Origin: Thomasclavelia sp. | GTDB lineage: Bacteria; Bacillota_I; Bacilli_A; Erysipelotrichales; Erysipelotrichaceae | Reading direction: 5' to 3' | DNA: 14,176 nucleotides | NCBI GenBank assembly: GCA_020024765.1 | Contig: JAHHTG010000022.1 | Location: forward strand, 1-14,176 | Part shown: in pieces, positions 9,139 to 14,176 of the stretch | Position numbering within the stretch: the stretch's first letter is position 1 | Layout: each line of letters starts with the position of its first letter | The notes under the pieces: model-generated | Database searches by the model: none | Seen by the model: the letters and a program-made list of their open reading frames with translations, nothing else | Told to the model about the DNA's origin: nothing | Made by a program: the position numbers and the translations under genes

Positions 9139-9684
9139 TTAAGCTGCTGCTTCTTCTGTGTTTGCTTCTTCAGCTACTGGAGCTGCTTCACTACCTTCAG
9201 CTTCTTTATCTGCAATTGCCTTAACAACGCATGCAAATGAACGAACTGGTGATTGTAAGCAACTTAGTAACATAGATAGCATGCCTTCCTTGTTAGGTAA
9301 GCTTGCAAGTTCGTTAAGAGTGTTGATATCAACGATCTTACCTTCAACGATACCGCTCTTTAATACTAAGTGTTCATGCTTTTTAGCGAATTCAGCTAAA
9401 ACTCTAGCAGGTGCTGTAGCATCTTTAGAGAATGCGATAGCGTTAGGACCTTTTAAAGATTCTTTAAGATCGCCATAACCTAAAGATTCTACCGCTCTTT
9501 GAGCCATTGAGTTCTTGTAAACTTTGAATTCAACATTTTCTTTTCTTAAGTTACGACGAAGTTCAGTAACTTCAGCTACACTTAAACCACGGTATTCAAC
9601 GACAACGCTAGCTTCTGCTTCCTTAAATTGTTCAGTAATTGTAGCTACGATTGCCTCTTTTTCATTTAATACTGCTTGATTCAT
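9139..9684 (-). CDS. rplJ: 50S ribosomal protein L10 (uL10)
   Basis: This is the stalk base protein, 181 aa, which binds 23S rRNA beside L11 and carries the L12 dimers. The N-terminal domain contains VVVEYRGLSVAEVTELRRNLR (about residues 28-48) and EFKVYKNSMAQRA, both family signatures; the C-terminal helix and acidic Ala/Glu-rich tail bind L12. The start MNQAVLNE at 9684 is preceded by AAGGA with a 5-base spacing. An upstream in-frame ATG at 9762 would add 26 residues, but it sits inside the L10 leader just before the attenuator hairpin, so I rejected it. L10 complexed with L12 is expected to bind the leader and repress its own operon. Confidence 0.98.
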   Translation of the reverse strand: MNQAVLNEKEAIVATITEQFKEAEASVVVEYRGLSVAEVTELRRNLRKENVEFKVYKNSMAQRAVESLGYGDLKESLKGPNAIAFSKDATAPARVLAEFAKKHEHLVLKSGIVEGKIVDINTLNELASLPNKEGMLSMLLSCLQSPVRSFACVVKAIADKEAEGSEAAPVAEEANTEEAAA

Positions 9685-9723
9685 AATGTTCCTTCTTTCT
9701 AGCCCCAATATCCTTTCGGTTAT

Positions 9724-9751
9724 AAAAACCCGCGCCAAGACAGCACGGGTT
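9724..9751 (-). terminator. L10-leader attenuator (intrinsic terminator)
   Basis: In the transcript, AACCCGTGCT pairs with GGCGCGGGTT around a 5-base loop (10 bp including two G-U pairs) and is followed by a U tract. It lies upstream of the rplJ Shine-Dalgarno and downstream of the L10-binding fold. That is where B. subtilis places its L10-dependent attenuator, so premature termination here is the likely regulatory output. Confidence 0.85.
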
Positions 9752-9826
9752 GAAAAAATCACATTGATCTTTACCTGGGTAACTTTATTAAGCTTTAGGC
9801 CGTTACTGTCTTTGGTATATTGATGC
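9752..9826 (-). promoter_or_regulatory. Ribosomal protein L10 leader (L10-L12 binding site)
   Basis: The 5' untranslated RNA of rplJ carries the conserved L10-leader signature: ACCAAAGACAGTAACGG, a variable loop, then GTTACCCAGGTA. GTAAC pairs with GTTAC, and TACC pairs with GGTA to form the outer stem with a kink-turn-like asymmetric loop (AAAGACA). Together with the terminator immediately downstream this forms the autoregulatory L10 leader known from Bacillota (Rfam L10_leader type). Binding of L10(L12)4 would favour the terminator and adjust stalk protein and RNA polymerase expression together. Confidence 0.9.
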
Positions 9827-9832
9827 TCATGT

Positions 9833-9861
9833 ATAATACAATAAAACGCTTAATAATGCAA
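9833..9861 (-). promoter_or_regulatory. SigmaA-type promoter of rplJ-rplL-ybxB-rpoB-rpoC
   Basis: The -35 box TTGCAT (9856-9861) and the -10 box TATTAT (9833-9838) are separated by 17 bp. The predicted start near 9826 places the whole L10 leader in the transcript. The promoter lies directly after the rplA terminator, so it should be the main source of RNA for the downstream stalk and polymerase genes. Confidence 0.8.
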
Positions 9862-9871
9862 GCATAAATTT

Positions 9872-9897
9872 AAAAAAGGTATATCATTGATATACCT
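9872..9897 (-). terminator. Intrinsic terminator after rplA
   Basis: In the transcript AGGTATATC pairs exactly with GATATACCT around an AAT loop and is followed by a run of six U. It begins 13 bases after the rplA stop and separates rplK-rplA from the rplJ unit. Confidence 0.88.
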
Positions 9898-9910
9898 AAT
9901 TCAAAATCAA

Positions 9911-10594
9911 TTATTCAGCGATAACTTTTACGCCTGGACCCATTGTGCTTGAAAGAACGATATTCTTGATATATGCGCCCTTAACAGCAGCTGGACGAGC
10001 CTTTGCGATAGCGTTGTATAAAGTTGTGTAGTTCTCAACTAATGCTTCTTCAGTAAATGAAACTTTACCGATTAAGCAGTTGATATTGCCTTCTTTATCA
10101 ACACGGTATTCAATCTTACCTTTTTTGATTTCTTCAACAGCGTTTGCTACGTTCATTGTAACAGTACCTGTCTTAGGGTTTGGCATTAAGCCTTTAGGAC
10201 CTAATACTTTACCTAAACGTCCAAGTTCACCCATCATATCTGGAGTAGCTACGATGATATCGAATCCAAACCAACCTTTTTTGATTTCTTCTAATAATTC
10301 TTTACCACCTACAAAATCTGCACCAGCAGCTTTTGCTTCTTCTTCCTTAGCACCTTGAGTGATTACTAAGACTTTTTGGCTACGGCCAGTACCATTAGGT
10401 AATACCATAGCTCCACGAATTTGTTGATCAGCATGACGTGGATCAACGTTTAAGTTGAATGAAACTTCAACTGTAGCGTCAAATTTAACTTTAGAAGTTT
10501 CTTTAACTAATTTTACTGCCTCACTAGCAGAGTATTCTTTACCCTTTTCAATTAATGAAAGTGAGTTGTTATAATTCTTACCATGTTTTGCCAT
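9911..10594 (-). CDS. rplA: 50S ribosomal protein L1 (uL1)
   Basis: This is the ribosomal L1-stalk protein, 227 aa, close to the usual 229-232. It binds 23S rRNA, helps release deacylated tRNA from the E site, and is a translational repressor of its own operon in other bacteria. Family signatures include VEVSFNLNVDPRHADQQIRG near the N-terminus, the central Rossmann-like insert with FDIIVATPDMMGELGRLGKVLGPK, and the C-terminal STMGPGVKV. It starts 3 bp after the rplK stop, with a GAGG Shine-Dalgarno inside the last rplK codons, so the two are translationally coupled. Confidence 0.98.
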   Translation of the reverse strand: MAKHGKNYNNSLSLIEKGKEYSASEAVKLVKETSKVKFDATVEVSFNLNVDPRHADQQIRGAMVLPNGTGRSQKVLVITQGAKEEEAKAAGADFVGGKELLEEIKKGWFGFDIIVATPDMMGELGRLGKVLGPKGLMPNPKTGTVTMNVANAVEEIKKGKIEYRVDKEGNINCLIGKVSFTEEALVENYTTLYNAIAKARPAAVKGAYIKNIVLSSTMGPGVKVIAE

Positions 10595-10597
10595 TGA

Positions 10598-11023
10598 CTA
10601 TTCCTCACCTTCCACTTTGATACCCATGTTACGAGCTGTACCAGCAACAATCTTCATTGCAGCTTCTACATCGTTAGCGTTTAAATCTGGCATCTTGTAT
10701 TCAGCAATTTCCTTTAATTGGTCCTTAGTGATTGTACCAACAACTTTTGCCTTAGGGCTGCCTGAACCCTTAGATACTTTAGCAGCTTTCTTTAATAAGT
10801 TAGCAGCTGGAGTAGTCTTTAATACGAAATCAAATGATTTGTCTTCGTAAGCTGTGATAATAACTGGAACTACATCGCCTTTACGATCTTTAGTAGCATC
10901 ATTAAATGCTGAACAGAATTGAGGCATGTTGATACCTGCTGAAGCTAAAGCTGGTCCTGGTCTAGCACCGCCGGCTTCGAATTGTAACTTACAAATTTTT
11001 GCAACTTTCTTTTTCTTTGCCAT
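10598..11023 (-). CDS. rplK: 50S ribosomal protein L11 (uL11), short-loop form
   Basis: L11 binds the GTPase-associated region of 23S rRNA and is needed for factor binding and the stringent response; the protein here is 141 aa. The C-terminal RNA-binding domain is normal (KTTPAANLLKKAAKVSKGSG, EIAEYKMPDLNANDVEAAM, GTARNMGI). The N-terminal loop is shortened: residues 16-30 read EAGGARPGPALASAG, where typical L11 has PAGKANPAPPVGPALGQAG. Four residues and most of the PxPP motif that contacts thiostrepton are therefore missing. The same short form is, from memory, found in mycoplasma L11, so I read it as lineage-specific and not as damage. A strong GGAGG with a 7-base spacing fixes the start. 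It is first in the rplK-rplA unit. Confidence 0.98.
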   Translation of the reverse strand: MAKKKKVAKICKLQFEAGGARPGPALASAGINMPQFCSAFNDATKDRKGDVVPVIITAYEDKSFDFVLKTTPAANLLKKAAKVSKGSGSPKAKVVGTITKDQLKEIAEYKMPDLNANDVEAAMKIVAGTARNMGIKVEGEE

Positions 11024-11040
11024 AGTTTTTCCTCCTCTAG

Positions 11041-11087
11041 GCTCGTGGTTTTATTGAAGAGTTGTTGCGTCTTCTCCCACTTGCCAT
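11041..11087 (-). promoter_or_regulatory. Probable L1-type ribosomal leader upstream of rplK
   Basis: The short rplK leader contains GTGGGAG (transcript 11080-11074) whose GTGG can pair with CCAC at 11048-11045, enclosing a GAAGA/TCTTC stem-loop. A GTGG...CCAC fold just ahead of the Shine-Dalgarno is what I expect of the L1 autoregulatory site in L11-L1 operons of Bacillota, where L1 binds an mRNA mimic of its rRNA site. The fold is visible in the sequence. The assignment to L1 rests on position and family knowledge. Confidence 0.5.
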
Positions 11088-11090
11088 ATT

Positions 11091-11119
11091 ATTGTATACG
11101 AACACCCTATCAATTGCAA
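11091..11119 (-). promoter_or_regulatory. SigmaA-type promoter of rplK-rplA
   Basis: The -35 box TTGCAA (11114-11119) and the -10 box TACAAT (11091-11096) are 17 bp apart. Transcription should start near 11084, leaving a leader of about 60 nt. The AT-rich stretch upstream could act as an UP element. Confidence 0.8.
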
Positions 11120-11180
11120 GGACAAATATATTTAAATATCGATAAATAGTACATATTATTAAGTTTTATTCAAAAATTAT

Positions 11181-11206
11181 AAAAGAGCCAAATTCATGGC
11201 TCTTTT
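11181..11206 (-). terminator. Intrinsic terminator after nusG
   Basis: AAAAGAGCCA (11181-11190) and its complement TGGCTCTTTT (11197-11206) form a 10-bp stem with a 6-base loop, 25 bp after the nusG stop. In the minus-strand transcript the U-rich tail starts inside the stem and is followed by AUAAUUUUU. The plus strand also ends in U5, so it could work both ways. Confidence 0.82.
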
Positions 11207-11231
11207 TGATAATCTTGCTTTGCGATTTAAA

Positions 11232-11780
11232 TTAGAATTCGCTCTTCTTTAAATCAATGTAATTAATATCAGTTGGTGTTTCACGACCGAATAAGACAAC
11301 TAGAACTGTTGCAACTTGTGTTTGGTCGTTCATTGAATCAACGATACCTTCAAGACCACTGAATGGTCCAGATGAAATTAAAACGCTATCGCCAACCGCA
11401 AAGTCAACTTCAACTTTACGTTCAGATTGGCCAACGCGACGTAGAACCATTTCAATTTCTTCTTGAGGTACAGGGAATGGTTTAGCGCCTTTACCAGATG
11501 AACCGATGAATCCTGTTACACCTGGAGTGTTACGAACAACGTACCAAGCCTTATCTGTCATGATCATTTCTACAAATAAGTAGCCAGGGAAAATGTTCTT
11601 AACAACTTCCTTAGATTTTTCATTTTTAACTTCAATTTGAGTTTCTTCTGCAACTACAATTCTAAATAGGTTATCAGTAATTCCCATTGTTTCCGAACGC
11701 TTTTCAAGGTTTTCCTTAACGCTATTTTCGTGTCCGGCGTATGTATTTACAACATACCACTGTTTCTTTTCTTCTGCCAT
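11232..11780 (-). CDS. nusG: Transcription termination/antitermination factor NusG
   Basis: NusG binds the beta' clamp helices of RNA polymerase and modulates pausing, termination and coupling to ribosomes; the protein is 182 aa. The NGN domain spans about 1-115, with WYVVNTYAGHE (8-18), FPGYLFVEM (64-72) and WYVVRNTPGVTGFIG (79-93). The KOW domain covers about 127-180, including GDSVLISSGPFSGLEG. The length is normal and there are no insertions. It starts 4 bp after the secE stop, with GGAG lying inside the secE 3' end at a long spacing, so it is probably translated by coupling. It is last in the rpmG-secE-nusG unit. Confidence 0.98.
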   Translation of the reverse strand: MAEEKKQWYVVNTYAGHENSVKENLEKRSETMGITDNLFRIVVAEETQIEVKNEKSKEVVKNIFPGYLFVEMIMTDKAWYVVRNTPGVTGFIGSSGKGAKPFPVPQEEIEMVLRRVGQSERKVEVDFAVGDSVLISSGPFSGLEGIVDSMNDQTQVATVLVVLFGRETPTDINYIDLKKSEF

Positions 11781-11784
11781 TTTA

Positions 11785-11967
11785 TTAAATTACTCCAATT
11801 CCCTTTAAAACTAGCGATGCTAGTAATTCACATAAAATAAAGAATATACCAAAAAATAATGTAAAGATAATTACTTGAACTGAGTTCGAGAATAATTCTT
11901 TAGACTTTGGCCAGCGAATCTTTTTGATTTCTTTGTTGATTCCGCTAATACTAAACCATTTTAACAT
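11785..11967 (-). CDS. secE: Preprotein translocase subunit SecE
   Basis: This is the small essential subunit of the SecYEG membrane channel, 60 aa, the short single-span form usual in Bacillota. An N-terminal amphipathic segment carries the family motif KKIRWPKSKEL (15-25), and one transmembrane helix spans about 31-56 (VQVIIFTLFFGIFFILCELLAS). A GGAGGG Shine-Dalgarno sits 6 bases before the ATG. It lies between rpmG and nusG, as in most bacteria. Confidence 0.95.
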   Translation of the reverse strand: MLKWFSISGINKEIKKIRWPKSKELFSNSVQVIIFTLFFGIFFILCELLASLVLKGIGVI

Positions 11968-11982
11968 TGATTTCCCTCCAAC

Positions 11983-12138
11983 CTATTTTGTTTCTTTATG
12001 TAAAGTGTGCTTGTTACACTTCTTACAGTACTTCATTAATTCAAGACGTTCATTGCTTGCGTTCTTATTCTTATAAACTGAATAATTACGAGATAGACAT
12101 TCCGTGCATGTTAGAATAACGCGATTTTTATTTGCCAT
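11983..12138 (-). CDS. rpmG: 50S ribosomal protein L33 (bL33), zinc-binding form
   Basis: This 51-aa gene is easily missed because of its size. Translation gives MANKNRVILTCTECLSRNY at the N-terminus and a tail ending NKHTLHKETK. Cysteine pairs C11/C14 and C38/C41 form the zinc ribbon of the C+ type of L33. In Bacillota, zinc-dependent C+ paralogues are commonly backed up by zinc-free copies elsewhere under Zur control; no second copy lies in this window. A GGGAG Shine-Dalgarno lies 5 bases before the ATG. It is first in the rpmG-secE-nusG unit, 16 bp before secE, and is preceded by a near-consensus promoter. Confidence 0.93.
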   Translation of the reverse strand: MANKNRVILTCTECLSRNYSVYKNKNASNERLELMKYCKKCNKHTLHKETK

Positions 12139-12145
12139 AATATCT

Positions 12146-12178
12146 CCCAATTAAAAAACCATCGGATTTAGACCCAAT
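12146..12178 (-). promoter_or_regulatory. Possible alternative hairpins in the rpmG leader
   Basis: In the roughly 44-nt leader the sequence ATTGGG occurs twice (transcript 12178-12173 and 12151-12146), with CCGAT (12165-12161) between them. CCGAT can pair with the first copy or with the second, giving 5 bp each with one G-U pair. The second pairing covers bases adjacent to and partly within the GGGAG ribosome binding site, while the first leaves it free and is followed by GG and a U6 tract. The stems are short, so a regulatory role is only a possibility. Confidence 0.3.
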
Positions 12179-12188
12179 AAGCATGAAT

Positions 12189-12217
12189 ATATTAACACAC
12201 AGGCATGTAAATGTCAA
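12189..12217 (-). promoter_or_regulatory. SigmaA-type promoter of rpmG-secE-nusG
   Basis: The -35 box TTGACA (12212-12217) matches consensus exactly, the spacer is 17 bp, and the -10 box is TAATAT (12189-12194), preceded by TGT as an extended -10. AT-rich sequence lies upstream. Transcription should begin near 12182. This promoter makes the operon independent of readthrough from the sigma factor and tnpB genes. Confidence 0.9.
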
Positions 12218-12253
12218 AAGAATTGAAATATATATAAAAGGTATAACATCGTT

Positions 12254-12342
12254 AAAATCGCCTACAAAAGCGGTCTAAAAGATTTTAATAAAATAGCTTC
12301 TCATTTGATTGAGCATTCACCCAGAAAGCCTAGGTAATTGTT
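12254..12342 (-). ncRNA. Candidate TnpB omega RNA / transposon right end (boundaries uncertain)
   Basis: In IS200/IS605-type elements the guide (omega) RNA comes from the 3' part of tnpB and the right end just beyond it. Directly after the tnpB stop the transcript can fold CTCA/TGAG (12313-12310 with 12303-12300) under a coaxial GCTT/AAGC stem (12329-12326 with 12299-12296), leaving a 12-base one-sided loop. A further AAAATC/GATTTT stem lies at 12254-12286. The structure is seen in the sequence; its role as omega RNA is inferred from position only. The scaffold probably also includes part of the tnpB coding region, and the guide would follow the element's right end. Confidence 0.35.
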
Positions 12343-13473
12343 TTATTTTTGATTCAGTATACGTTTGCCTTCCTCTTCAATGTTTAGAGATGCATTATAG
12401 TCGCGATCATGGATTGTACCACAATTTGGGCATTTCCATATTTGTACACCTAACACGACATTTTGATCAGTATACCCACAAACATGGCAACATTTTGATG
12501 ATGGATACCACTGATTAATTTTGACAAGGGGCTTGTTGCGGTCTTTCAACTTGTATGCTAATGCATTAGTGAAATAGTGCCAACCATTGTCAGAGACACT
12601 TTTAGCATACATTGGATTTTGAGCCATGGTATGCATGTCTAAAGTTTCAACGGCAACTGCGTCATACTTATCAGCAATTCGTGTTGACATCTTTTGAAGA
12701 TAATCGTGACGAGCATTGACAATCTTTTGATGAACTTTGCCAATATGGCGAAATTGCTTCTGATAGTTATTGCTATGAAGCTCAAGTCTAGCTAGTTTTT
12801 GCTGTTCAAGAGCGAGCTTCTTTTTATTACGTTTGTATTGTTTCAGATATTCTAAATCGGTTTGTAAATTTTTATCTGATGCCACAAACAATTTGCCCAT
12901 CGAAAAATCAAGACCGACGAGACGATTTGTCTTTTCGGTTTGCTTATCGATAATAGCTGTGAAGACAACAATCAAATGATAAGCACCACTTGTATTTTGA
13001 GTCATCACAATTCTAGCCAGTTGCGCATTTGATGGCAACGGACGGCTTTGAACATATTTGATATATCCAAGGCGTTTAATATAGACATATTTATCTTCAA
13101 AGCAAATTTGGCTCTCAATTGAACCAATGGAACATGTTCTGTTCCCATACTTAGTGCTTTTAAATTGAGGATAATTTTCATTATGCAACAACTTATATTT
13201 TTGCCAAGTATTTTCTAATTCATTTAGAACACTTCTAATTGAATAAGTTGTAAGCACAGCAATTGCAGGATATGCTTCCCTTGATGTAGAAACCTCCTTA
13301 AGCATTTGCGAATAAGGGAAGGAATCACCACGTTTGTGTGCTTGAATTTTCTTTTCGAGAAAATAGTTGTAAAGACAACCAGTAGCTAAGAAACAATCAT
13401 TAAGAATCGATTTTTGAGTAGAGTTAGGATAGATGCGGTATTTATAAGCACGGTACGTTAAGTTATTACTCAT
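12343..13473 (-). CDS. tnpB: TnpB, IS200/IS605-family RNA-guided endonuclease
   Basis: A full-length 376-aa TnpB, the ancestor-type relative of Cas12 nucleases. The N-terminal part opens with the family motif YRAYKYRIYP (7-16). The RuvC catalytic residues appear intact: D189 in VGLDFSMG, E276 in AVETLDM, and D358 in HDRDYNASLNI. A zinc ribbon is formed by C329/C332 (SSKCCHVCG) and C348/C351 (WKCPNCG). There is no frameshift, so nuclease activity is plausible. No tnpA transposase accompanies it, as in IS1341-type elements. It begins 4 bp after the sigma factor stop; a GAGG inside the sigma 3' end lies 14 bases upstream, so reinitiation after the sigma gene is likely. Transcription must come mainly from the sigma gene's promoter, since no promoter is visible at its own start. 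Confidence 0.95.
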   Translation of the reverse strand: MSNNLTYRAYKYRIYPNSTQKSILNDCFLATGCLYNYFLEKKIQAHKRGDSFPYSQMLKEVSTSREAYPAIAVLTTYSIRSVLNELENTWQKYKLLHNENYPQFKSTKYGNRTCSIGSIESQICFEDKYVYIKRLGYIKYVQSRPLPSNAQLARIVMTQNTSGAYHLIVVFTAIIDKQTEKTNRLVGLDFSMGKLFVASDKNLQTDLEYLKQYKRNKKKLALEQQKLARLELHSNNYQKQFRHIGKVHQKIVNARHDYLQKMSTRIADKYDAVAVETLDMHTMAQNPMYAKSVSDNGWHYFTNALAYKLKDRNKPLVKINQWYPSSKCCHVCGYTDQNVVLGVQIWKCPNCGTIHDRDYNASLNIEEEGKRILNQK

Positions 13474-13477
13474 CAGT

Positions 13478-14161
13478 TTAATGTTTACCTCTTTTTTTAT
13501 GTTCTATTTCAAACATACATTCATAATCGCCGCGCAATTTATGCAATACATTATCAACACGTTTCTTCTTGATTCCAAGTTCATCAGCAATTTCATCGTA
13601 AGATTTGCCTTGATACTTTAGATAAAGAATCTTTTGACTTTCTTCATCAAGTGTTTTGTAATAATTCTCAGCTTTCTCACGTAAGTAGTTATATTGGAAA
13701 TTAGCGCTTGGATTATCTTCCATTCTTGTTGTTACATAATTCGGGCTTGATTCCCACGCTTGTCGATCTTCACTTGTTGAAATAATTTCGCGGCTATAGA
13801 TACGCGAATGTTTATTAACATAAGCAAAAATTCGACGTCGCACAATCGTATAAGCGAAAGTTAAATACTGCGCATGGGTCTCGTTGTAGAAGTTATAGTC
13901 CATTGCCGCAATATAGTATCCAATACTCGCTTCTTGAAACAAATCATTGCGATCAATTTGAAAATCTGATAAGACCGCATTATAACGATTAATCAAACTC
14001 ATCGTTACCGGTTTATATCTTTCCACAATCTTCATTAACTCCGCATCACGATTCTTATTTTCTTTTATGTTTCTTATTACTTGATTCTCGTTACGTAATT
14101 TACGGATTTTCCCGTCTTTGTTAACCTTTGCAGGTTTTGAAATATGTTTCTTATTTTCCAT
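13478..14161 (-). CDS. sigH: Sigma-70 family RNA polymerase sigma factor, SigH-like
   Basis: A 227-aa sigma factor with region 2 at about 38-120 (DLFQEASIGYYIAAMDYNFY for core binding and -10 recognition, followed by YTIVRRRIFAYVNKHSR) and region 4 at about 165-215, whose helix-turn-helix is KSYDEIADELGIKKKRVDNVLHKL. A linker replaces region 3, as in SigH. Size and position match B. subtilis sigH (218 aa), which lies just upstream of rpmG. The sequence is divergent and has a lysine-rich N-terminal extension of about 25 residues. SigH controls the transition phase, competence and sporulation in Bacilli; the regulon here is unknown. No Shine-Dalgarno is visible in the 15 bases before the ATG at 14161 and the frame stays open to the window edge, so the true start could be further upstream. 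Confidence 0.85.
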   Translation of the reverse strand: MENKKHISKPAKVNKDGKIRKLRNENQVIRNIKENKNRDAELMKIVERYKPVTMSLINRYNAVLSDFQIDRNDLFQEASIGYYIAAMDYNFYNETHAQYLTFAYTIVRRRIFAYVNKHSRIYSREIISTSEDRQAWESSPNYVTTRMEDNPSANFQYNYLREKAENYYKTLDEESQKILYLKYQGKSYDEIADELGIKKKRVDNVLHKLRGDYECMFEIEHKKRGKH

Positions 14162-14176
14162 AACGCTATTATGTAT

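Larger units (their letters stand above)
12254..13477 (-). mobile_element. tnpB-only IS200/IS605-like insertion between sigH and rpmG
   Basis: Related Bacillota carry sigH next to rpmG, so tnpB interrupts a conserved gene pair. These elements make no target duplication, and I see no flanking repeat. The left end is not recognisable: only 4 bp separate tnpB from the sigma stop, so the left end was lost or lies within the last sigma codons. The right end should fall between the tnpB stop and the rpmG promoter; the limits given are approximate. Confidence 0.6.

Noticed and set aside
9095..9145. A small hairpin (CAGC/GCTG) between rplJ and rplL as a processing or attenuation site
   Set aside because: The stem is only 4 bp plus an internal loop and is not followed by a U tract, so it is not distinguishable from chance.
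9685..9762. An upstream in-frame ATG extending rplJ by 26 residues
   Set aside because: It falls within the L10 leader upstream of the attenuator and the Shine-Dalgarno; the shorter start gives the normal L10 N-terminus.
12139..12342. A tRNA gene near rpmG-secE, as found in some Clostridia
   Set aside because: No cloverleaf, TTCGA-type T-loop or CCA-adjacent acceptor stem is present in this interval.
12343..13473. TnpB as a nuclease-dead TldR-type repressor or a Cas12f-like partner of the sigma factor
   Set aside because: All three RuvC acidic residues and the zinc ribbon are intact, and the neighbouring sigma gene sits at its ancestral position, so adjacency alone does not show a functional pair.

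Overview
The window is a low-GC bacterial chromosome segment in which every supported gene lies on the minus strand. Read in the direction of transcription (right to left), the order is a sigmaH-like sigma factor, a tnpB nuclease gene, rpmG, secE, nusG, rplK, rplA, rplJ, rplL, an RsmC/YbxB-type methyltransferase, rpoB and rpoC. Apart from tnpB this is the classical Bacillota order sigH-rpmG-secE-nusG-rplKAJL-ybxB-rpoBC. TGG encodes tryptophan where I checked, so the standard bacterial code fits. Three features point to the Erysipelotrichia or a close relative of the Mollicutes: a long RpoB (1385 aa), a shortened L11 proline loop of the form I recall from mycoplasma L11, and asparagine at the rifampicin-pocket histidine. 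The placement is an inference from protein features, not a database result.

From right to left: positions 13478-14161 hold the sigma factor, whose start is close to the window edge. Four bases after its stop begins an intact, catalytically complete TnpB (12343-13473) with no tnpA in the window. Behind tnpB is about 125 bp that may hold the element's right end and its omega RNA. A near-consensus sigmaA promoter (12189-12217) then restarts transcription for rpmG-secE-nusG, which ends at a terminator hairpin (11181-11206). A second promoter (11091-11119) and a likely L1-type leader serve rplK-rplA, ending at a strong terminator (9872-9897). A third promoter (9833-9861) followed by a canonical L10 leader with attenuator drives rplJ-rplL-methyltransferase-rpoB-rpoC, which ends in a 54-bp perfect palindrome (1-54).

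The genes supply the transcription and translation core: RNA polymerase beta and beta', elongation factor NusG, a sigma factor, the L1/L11/L10/L12 stalk proteins, L33, the SecE translocon subunit and a probable rRNA methyltransferase. The most unusual parts are the TnpB lodged directly behind the sigma gene, a rifamycin-pocket substitution in RpoB, an apparently duplicated module in the RpoB lobe, the loss of the proline-rich loop of L11, and a pair of mutually exclusive hairpins over the rpmG ribosome binding site. No plus-strand gene, tRNA, rRNA or CRISPR array is supported, and no gene-free stretch exceeds 300 bases.
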